Below the pieces are notes generated by a model that was given only the letters and a program-made list of their open reading frames with translations, was not told the DNA's origin and ran no database searches. From the NCBI RefSeq assembly GCF_002005305.1, contig NZ_CP014782.1:3472001-3536000 (forward strand): a stretch of DNA of 64,000 nt, given 5' to 3'. Source of the stretch: Shewanella psychrophila (GTDB lineage Bacteria; Pseudomonadota; Gammaproteobacteria; Enterobacterales; Shewanellaceae). Of this stretch, positions 61,444-64,000 are shown one piece after another (position 1 is the first letter of the stretch; each line of letters starts with the position of its first letter). The translations under genes were made by a program, and so were the position numbers.

Positions 61444-62412
61444 ATGCAAATTGGACCCTATCAACTGAAAAATCAGCTGATCGTGGCACCAATGGCAGGT
61501 GTCACAGACCAACCCTTTAGAAATCTTTGTATTCGTTATGGTGCTGCCATGGCGGTTTCTGAGATGCTTTCATCCAACCCCGATGTTTGGGATACAGATA
61601 AGAGCCGCCAGCGCATGAGTCATGCTGGTGAGAAGGGAATACGCTCAGTGCAGATCGCAGGTGCCGATCCTGAATTGATGGCCAACGCCGCTGTTGTCAA
61701 CGTACAACAGGGAGCGCAGATCATCGATATCAATATGGGTTGTCCTGCTAAGAAAGTGAATAAGAAGCTAGCTGGTTCAGCTTTGCTGCAAAACCCCGTA
61801 CTGGTAAAAGAAATTTTACAGGCCGTGGTAGCCGCAGTCGATGTACCAGTGACCCTGAAGATTCGAACCGGTTGGGTTCCAGAGCACAGGAATGGTGTTC
61901 AAATCGCCCAGATAGCCGAAGACTGTGGTATTGCCTCGTTAGCCGTTCACGGCCGTACTAGGCAATGCATGTATAAAGGCAACGCCGAATACGACACAAT
62001 TAAGGCTATTAAACAGAATATCTCGATCCCAGTTATTGCTAATGGAGATATTGTCACCCCAGAGAAGGCACGCTACGTGCTTGATCATACCGGTGTCGAT
62101 GCCCTCATGATAGGACGAGGTGCCCAAGGACGGCCTTGGATTTTCCGAGAAATCCAACATTACCTGGATACGGGTAACAAGCTAGCGCCTGTTGAGATAG
62201 ATGAAAAGCGTCTTGTGATGCTGGAACATCTTGAAAACTTATATGAACTGTATGGTGAGTATAAGGGCATCCGTTTTGCTAGAAAGCATGTTGGGTGGTA
62301 TTTGGACCAGGAAGAACAGCGTCCATTCCGCGCCGAATTTAATCGGCTGGAGACTGTTGAAAAACAATGTTCCATGGTGGAACGCTATTTTGATGAAATT
62401 GCACAGAATTAA
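61444..62412 (+). CDS. dusB: tRNA-dihydrouridine synthase B
   Basis: 322 residues from the ATG at 61444, chosen because DusB proteins begin M(R/Q/K)IGxYQL; an ATG at 61435 adds three residues. FMN-dependent reduction of uridine in tRNA. Motifs: APMAGVTDQPFR, NMGCPAKKVN (catalytic cysteine), IRTGWVPEH, HGRTRQ and ANGDI. Followed after 18 bp by fis, the standard dusB-fis operon. Confidence 0.95.
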   Translation: MQIGPYQLKNQLIVAPMAGVTDQPFRNLCIRYGAAMAVSEMLSSNPDVWDTDKSRQRMSHAGEKGIRSVQIAGADPELMANAAVVNVQQGAQIIDINMGCPAKKVNKKLAGSALLQNPVLVKEILQAVVAAVDVPVTLKIRTGWVPEHRNGVQIAQIAEDCGIASLAVHGRTRQCMYKGNAEYDTIKAIKQNISIPVIANGDIVTPEKARYVLDHTGVDALMIGRGAQGRPWIFREIQHYLDTGNKLAPVEIDEKRLVMLEHLENLYELYGEYKGIRFARKHVGWYLDQEEQRPFRAEFNRLETVEKQCSMVERYFDEIAQN

Positions 62413-62430
62413 TTAAAGAGCAGAATACGA

Positions 62431-62736
62431 ATGTTTGATCAGACTACTAACACAGAAACTCATCAGCTTACAGTTGGCAAAATTGAAACAGCTAACGGTA
62501 CTATTAAGCCTCAGTTACTACGTGACGCTGTAAAGCGCGCCGTAACAAACTTTTTCGCTCAAATGGACGGACAAGAAGCTGAAGAAGTATATGAAATGGT
62601 GTTGAGCGAAGTTGAAGCTCCTCTGCTAGATATCATCATGCAGCACACTCGCGGCAACCAGACTCGCGCTGCGAACATGCTGGGTATCAACCGTGGTACT
62701 CTGCGTAAGAAATTGAAAAAGTACGGCATGAACTAA
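62431..62736 (+). CDS. fis: Nucleoid-associated regulator Fis
   Basis: 101 residues (E. coli 98). DNA-bending growth-phase regulator. N-terminal beta-hairpin region followed by four helices, with the C-terminal helix-turn-helix TRGNQTRAANMLGINRGTLRKKLKKYGM nearly identical to E. coli Fis. Expressed from the dusB-fis operon, which in E. coli is growth-rate regulated. Confidence 0.96.
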   Translation: MFDQTTNTETHQLTVGKIETANGTIKPQLLRDAVKRAVTNFFAQMDGQEAEEVYEMVLSEVEAPLLDIIMQHTRGNQTRAANMLGINRGTLRKKLKKYGMN

Positions 62737-62756
62737 TCATTCTTTCCTTACTAAAT

Positions 62757-62784
62757 AAAAAAACCAGCTTCGGCTGGTTTTTTT
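62757..62784 (+). terminator. Terminator after fis
   Basis: Stem AAACCAGC (62761-62768), loop TTCG, GCTGGTTT (62773-62780), then T-run. Confidence 0.9.
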
Positions 62785-62927
62785 ATGTCTGATTTTTCAC
62801 CTAAGTTTAATCTACATCATAAAAAGGTCTATTCCCGACTAATTTAGTCAAGTTTTACTTGTCCATAAGCTAAGTGGCAAATAACATCCCACTAAAGATA
62901 TAAATTATTTACAGCTTTGGAGCAAGT

Positions 62928-63644
62928 ATGAGCACAACTTTTCAATCGGATCTCAAGCTATCCCAGCAACGTGTCGGAAAGTTAGTAGCCGATGATTTTC
63001 GAGCCGCGCATATTTTCAGTCAATTCGATATCGATTTCTGTTGCGGTGGAGGACGTTCACTCGCCTCGGCCTGTGACAGAGCTGGGGCAGACTTAACAGA
63101 AGTAGAAGCCGCGCTGATCGCCATCGATACATCGGGGCCTAAGGAAGATACACTCAATCAACTCGCCATCGATAAACTGATCGACTATATCGAAGAGACG
63201 CATCATACCTATGTGCGAGAAAAAGCCCCACTGCTACTCGAGTACAGCCAGAAGATGGTGCGCGCCCAGGGCGAAAATTATCCGGAGATAAAGCCATTTG
63301 CGGGCTGGGTGCAGGCATTAGTCGAAGATCTCGTTCCTCACTTGATGAAGGAGGAAAAGATTTTATTTCCTGCCATCAGGGCCATGGCCGACGGAGCATC
63401 TGTTAACGCTTGTTTCGGGCACATAGGCAATCCTATCAATGCCATGGAACATGAGCATAACGAGGCGGTTCAGATGCTGGAAAAGCTCCATGAGCTCACC
63501 AATCACTTCCAACCTCCTGAGTATGCCTGTACCACCTGGCGCGTATGCTACGCCACTTTGGCAGAGTTTGAGGCCGACTTGAAACAACATATTCATCTGG
63601 AAAATAATATCTTGTTCCCTAAGGCTCTGGCCCAGTCTGAATAG
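62928..63644 (+). CDS. Di-iron Fe-S cluster repair protein (YtfE/ScdA/RIC family)
   Basis: 238 residues. Repairs iron-sulfur clusters damaged by nitric oxide or oxidants. N-terminal ScdA_N/DUF542 domain with the conserved FCCGGGRSLASAC; C-terminal hemerythrin-like domain with HHTYV, HLMKEEKILFPAI, EHEHNEAVQML and HIHLENNILFPKAL providing His/Glu iron ligands. Monocistronic. E. coli YtfE is under NsrR control, but no operator was recognised here. Confidence 0.88.
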   Translation: MSTTFQSDLKLSQQRVGKLVADDFRAAHIFSQFDIDFCCGGGRSLASACDRAGADLTEVEAALIAIDTSGPKEDTLNQLAIDKLIDYIEETHHTYVREKAPLLLEYSQKMVRAQGENYPEIKPFAGWVQALVEDLVPHLMKEEKILFPAIRAMADGASVNACFGHIGNPINAMEHEHNEAVQMLEKLHELTNHFQPPEYACTTWRVCYATLAEFEADLKQHIHLENNILFPKALAQSE

Positions 63645-63668
63645 ATTTTAGCATATCTGTATGATGAA

Positions 63669-63692
63669 ATAGGCCTGCAACTACAGGCCTAT
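63669..63692. repeat. Stem-loop after the ytfE-like gene
   Basis: ATAGGCCTG (63669-63677), loop CAACTA, CAGGCCTAT (63684-63692). No T-run follows on the plus strand, so it is a possible weak terminator. Confidence 0.45.
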
Positions 63693-63729
63693 CAGTGAGG
63701 AATTAGATCGCGACTCGATGTAAAGGAGA

Positions 63730-63819
63730 CTAATGGAGAGAGGCTTGTTGTTCATTTTGTTTGATCAGCAGCTCTATCAACTCCCTAATCTTAGGCTCAG
63801 CATCAATAAACTTACTCAT
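63730..63819 (-). CDS. Possible 29-residue small protein
   Basis: ATG at 63819 with GGAG five bases upstream; the product is MSKFIDAEPKIRELIELLIK followed by nine polar residues, predicted helical. It is in the same frame as, and directly downstream of, the stop codon of the HAD gene; the 15 intervening codons are open. It could be a real small gene or the severed tail of a longer protein. Confidence 0.3.
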   Translation of the reverse strand: MSKFIDAEPKIRELIELLIKQNEQQASLH

Positions 63820-63864
63820 ATTAGCTCCACCACTACGGGCATCATAAATATAATCAGCAAGACG

Positions 63865-64000
63865 TTAAATAAGACTTTCTAAAAAACTTCCAATCATATC
63901 AATCTCTATATGAGGCAAGATGCCTCTGTGCTCTCTGATCTTGGAGCGACCGAAGCTTGGATTAAGCCAAACAGACTGACAGCCTGCCATTCTGGCTCCC
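63865..64000 (-). CDS. HAD-superfamily hydrolase, C-terminal end (gene continues beyond window)
   Basis: The last 44 codons of a minus-strand gene, beginning GARMAGCQSVWLNPSFGRSK and ending with TAA at 63865-63867. G-A-xx-AG...VWLN is the motif IV region of HAD phosphatases of the YjjG/GPH type. The rest is outside the window, so the substrate cannot be inferred. Confidence 0.6.
   Translation of the reverse strand, partial: GARMAGCQSVWLNPSFGRSKIREHRGILPHIEIDMIGSFLESLI

Noticed and set aside
1..64000. tRNA or rRNA genes, insertion-sequence transposases, prophage or plasmid genes
   Set aside because: None could be recognised on either strand by reading; a covariance-model search would be needed to exclude small RNAs.

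Overview
The window reads as a chromosomal segment of a gamma-proteobacterium of the genus Shewanella, or a very close marine relative. The evidence is gene content and order: the blocks ubiE-ubiJ-ubiB-tatABC-tatD-hemB and gppA/rhlB-trxA-rho ... frd ... prmA-dusB-fis are arranged as in Shewanella. The fumarate reductase is of the menaquinol/dihaem type, and the TonB receptors and many short intergenic repeat families fit as well. No rRNA, tRNA, CRISPR array, transposase or prophage gene was seen. The species cannot be named from this window.

Layout. 1-5.6 kb: an Omp85-type outer-membrane protein cut by the left edge, a small membrane protein, a 1065-residue HD-GYP receptor with a periplasmic binding-protein module, and a DUF4145-like membrane-anchored protein. 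5.7-9.2 kb: a 1.2-kb gene-free tract with diverged repeats, a MJ1255/VC2487-family glycosyltransferase, a 315-bp element with inverted ends, a PAP2 phosphatase whose stop codon lies in that element, and a YgjV-like protein. 9.5-13.4 kb: rraA and a phaB-phaP-phaC polyhydroxyalkanoate cluster without a thiolase gene. 13.8-24.6 kb: a formimidoylglutamase-like gene, an array of 91-bp tandem repeats, ubiquinone genes, the Tat translocase, tatD, a diguanylate cyclase and hemB of the zinc-independent type.

24.8-42.3 kb is the main accessory block. It is a compact five-gene type I secretion operon: a 4000-residue repeat protein, an LssB/LapB-type ABC exporter, an HlyD-type adaptor, a TolC-type channel and an OmpA-like lipoprotein. 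The giant protein begins its repeats with two exact 301-residue super-units, shows no RTX nonapeptides and no convincing LapG cleavage site, and has no LapD/LapG genes beside it. A secreted thioredoxin-like protein and two large TonB-dependent receptors follow.

49.8-64 kb: short gppA-like gene, rhlB, trxA, rho, a LysR regulator, and a fumarate reductase operon frdC1-frdC2-frdA-frdB. Two different dihaem cytochrome b genes share this operon. The first has lost the glutamate that aligns with FrdC-E180 of Wolinella, and a near-consensus CRP palindrome lies upstream. prmA, dusB-fis, a YtfE-like Fe-S repair protein and the 3' end of a HAD hydrolase gene close the window.

Shared themes are anaerobic respiration (frd, CRP site, Tat export, haem and quinone synthesis), carbon storage (pha), and surface attachment. 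Two cyclic-di-GMP proteins, one predicted to make and one to break the messenger, could control attachment, but nothing in the sequence links them directly to the adhesin.
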